Shown: positions 3,480-5,021 of the stretch, piece after piece
Numbering within the stretch: position 1 is the stretch's first letter
How the letters are laid out: the number at the start of each line of letters is the position of its first letter
Source of the DNA: Treponema sp.
GTDB taxonomy: Bacteria > Spirochaetota > Spirochaetia > Treponematales > Breznakiellaceae
Direction: 5' to 3'
NCBI GenBank assembly: GCA_009785045.1
Contig: WQXC01000115.1
Span: 1-5,021, forward strand
DNA: 5,021 nucleotides
Notes under the pieces: model-generated
What the model was told of the DNA's origin: nothing
The model's input: the letters and a program-made list of their open reading frames with translations, nothing else
Databases searched by the model: none
Made by a program: the position numbers and the translations under genes

Positions 3480-4991
3480 TTAACCAACAAATACTTTCTT
3501 TAAGAAGTCAAGATCAAGTTCCGGGTAAACAGGGAACCTGTCCATTAACGCTTTAACTCGCGTATGAACTTCGTTCTTTACAGCTTCGTCTAATATATAT
3601 TTTGCCTTGCTGTTTTTAGACGGGTCTTTTTTATCTTTTGCCTGGGTTATCCCTTTTATTACCTTTGCAATTATTTCGCCAAGTTCAGTCATTTCCGCTT
3701 CGCCCATGCCAAGCGTTGTAATGGCAGCAGTCCCCAGCCTTATTCCGGATGTATACCACGGACCATTAGGATCGCGCGGAAGGCTGTTGCGGTTAAGTGT
3801 TATGTGACATTCCTGCAGTGCGCTTTCCGCCTGCCTGCCTGTTATTCCTGCCTTGTGAACATTTACAAGCAGAAGGTGATTGTCTGTGCCGCCAGTTAAA
3901 ACTTCCAATCCGTTATTAATGCACGCTTGTGCCAGCGCTCTGCAATTATCAACTACTTTTTGCGCATACTGCCTGTATTCCGGGGCAGCAGCTTCGCGGA
4001 AAGCGACAGCTTTTGCCGCGATTACATGAGGTAAAGGTCCGCCCATTGTTAATGGACAGCCCTTATCTAGCGCTTCTGCAAATTCTTTTGTAGAAAGAAC
4101 CAGTCCTGAGCGCGGACCGCGAAGGGTTTTGTGCGTAGTGCTTGTTAAAACATGAGCCCATGGAACAGGGTCGTATTCGCCTGTAAAAACCTTGCCTGCG
4201 ACAAGACCTGCAAAGTGCGCCATGTCTACCAAAAATACTGCGCCAACCTTGTCTGCAATTTCCCTCATTCTTTTATAATTAATTTTTCGCGGATATGCAG
4301 AATAGCCGGTTAATAAAATAAGCGGTTTTAATTCCATTGCCTGTTTTTCTATTTCGTCATAATCAAGTAAACCGTCTTTTTCCGATACCGAATAACTGTA
4401 AACATCGAACATATGGCTGGAAATATTATAGCGGTAACCGTGAGTTAAATGCCCGCCCGAATAATAATCCAGCGTTAATAAGCGCTGGTTTCCCATTTCT
4501 TTTTTTAATTCATTCCATTGCTCATCTGTAAGATTGTAAAGATTTGTCTGCCCCCATTTTTCCAGAGCAGGGTTTTCTATTCTGGTATTTAAAATTGCCC
4601 AGTATGCAAGTAGGTTTGCGTCCGAGCCGCAGTGCGCCTGCACATTCGCGTATTCCGAGCCAAAAAGTTTGCACGCTTCTTCTGCCGCAAGCGTTTCGAT
4701 AGCGTCCACATTTTCGGTACCGCCGTAAAAACGGTGATACGGCATACCCTCGGCATATTTGTCTGTTAAAAGATTTCCCATTGCCAATTGCACAGCCATA
4801 GAGCAGTAGTTTTCGCTTGCGATAAGCTTTACACGCTTTCGCTGGTTTTCCAGCTCCAATACAATAGAAGAAGCAATTTCCGGAGTAATTTTGGAAACTT
4901 CCGTTAAACTGCAGATATAAGCCAGCAGATTAGAGTCAATTTTTTCCGGCGAAACAGCGGCAAGATAAGCCGCAACAGGATTTGTTTTCAT
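3480..4991 (-). CDS. glyA: Serine hydroxymethyltransferase, long treponemal/chlamydial form
   Basis: This PLP-dependent cytoplasmic enzyme converts serine and tetrahydrofolate to glycine and 5,10-methylenetetrahydrofolate, supplying one-carbon units for purine, thymidylate and methionine synthesis. Signatures in order: LIASENYCS (57-64); DKYAEGMPYHRFYGG (77-91); QAHCGSDANLLAY (118-130); the cofactor-pocket segment VDMAHFAGL (255-263), with D256 and H259; the PLP-binding lysine K288 in STTHKTLRGPRSG; and the carboxylate-binding R418 in TSGIRLGT. At 503 aa it is longer than the usual 415-430. The extra length comes from about 30 N-terminal residues, an insertion of about 45 residues around 135-180 and a charged insertion near 450-475, features I associate with Treponema and Chlamydia. 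The ATG at 4991-4989 has no strong ribosome site in the 30 upstream bases available. The frame is intact. No neighbouring pathway gene is in the window. Confidence 0.97.
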   Translation of the reverse strand: MKTNPVAAYLAAVSPEKIDSNLLAYICSLTEVSKITPEIASSIVLELENQRKRVKLIASENYCSMAVQLAMGNLLTDKYAEGMPYHRFYGGTENVDAIETLAAEEACKLFGSEYANVQAHCGSDANLLAYWAILNTRIENPALEKWGQTNLYNLTDEQWNELKKEMGNQRLLTLDYYSGGHLTHGYRYNISSHMFDVYSYSVSEKDGLLDYDEIEKQAMELKPLILLTGYSAYPRKINYKRMREIADKVGAVFLVDMAHFAGLVAGKVFTGEYDPVPWAHVLTSTTHKTLRGPRSGLVLSTKEFAEALDKGCPLTMGGPLPHVIAAKAVAFREAAAPEYRQYAQKVVDNCRALAQACINNGLEVLTGGTDNHLLLVNVHKAGITGRQAESALQECHITLNRNSLPRDPNGPWYTSGIRLGTAAITTLGMGEAEMTELGEIIAKVIKGITQAKDKKDPSKNSKAKYILDEAVKNEVHTRVKALMDRFPVYPELDLDFLKKVFVG

Positions 4992-5021
4992 AAAAACATG
5001 GTACCCAAAATCACTAAAATA

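Overview
The window looks like chromosomal DNA from a spirochaete, most likely a Treponema. The best evidence is a long-form serine hydroxymethyltransferase (GlyA, 503 aa, against about 417 aa for E. coli GlyA) of the type found in Treponema and Chlamydia. A PD-(D/E)XK-family transposase-type nuclease common in treponemes and a moderately AT-rich composition agree with this. The genus call is an inference from protein character, not from a database match.

All convincing genes lie on the minus strand, so the region reads from right to left. At the right is the housekeeping gene glyA (3480-4991). Next is a type II toxin-antitoxin pair: a small antitoxin-like protein (2868-3098) overlapping a PIN-domain toxin (2465-2887). 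After that is an unrecognised two-gene unit: a 65-aa helical protein (1720-1917) overlapping by ATGA a 208-aa protein with an HEICH zincin-type motif (1097-1723). At the left edge is the 5' part of a PDDEXK_2-type transposase/nuclease gene (1-447, running out of the window).

The spaces between these units hold a family of non-coding repeats. Copy A (645-882) and copy B (3212-3380) are bounded by imperfect terminal inverted repeats of the form CACAGG...GCATG and share 91 identical bases. Copy A is split by a 114-bp segment (687-800) flanked by a 6-bp duplication (TTGCCG). Copy C (2376-2446) shares 44 identical bases with the tail of copy B. One copy lies downstream of each unit: B after glyA, C after the PIN pair, A after the zincin pair. 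This gives a gene-pair-plus-repeat layout resembling a cassette array or an insertion hot spot.

The 547-bp gap at 1918-2464 holds a good promoter for the zincin pair (2016-2044, minus), a possible divergent plus-strand promoter (2152-2180), a C-rich homopolymer tract, two hairpins and copy C. It could encode a small RNA, but no gene is established there.

Taken together this is a housekeeping locus (glyA) followed by a small accessory patch of toxin-antitoxin-like pairs, MITE-like repeats and a transposase-family gene. The least explained item is the 65-aa/HEICH pair.
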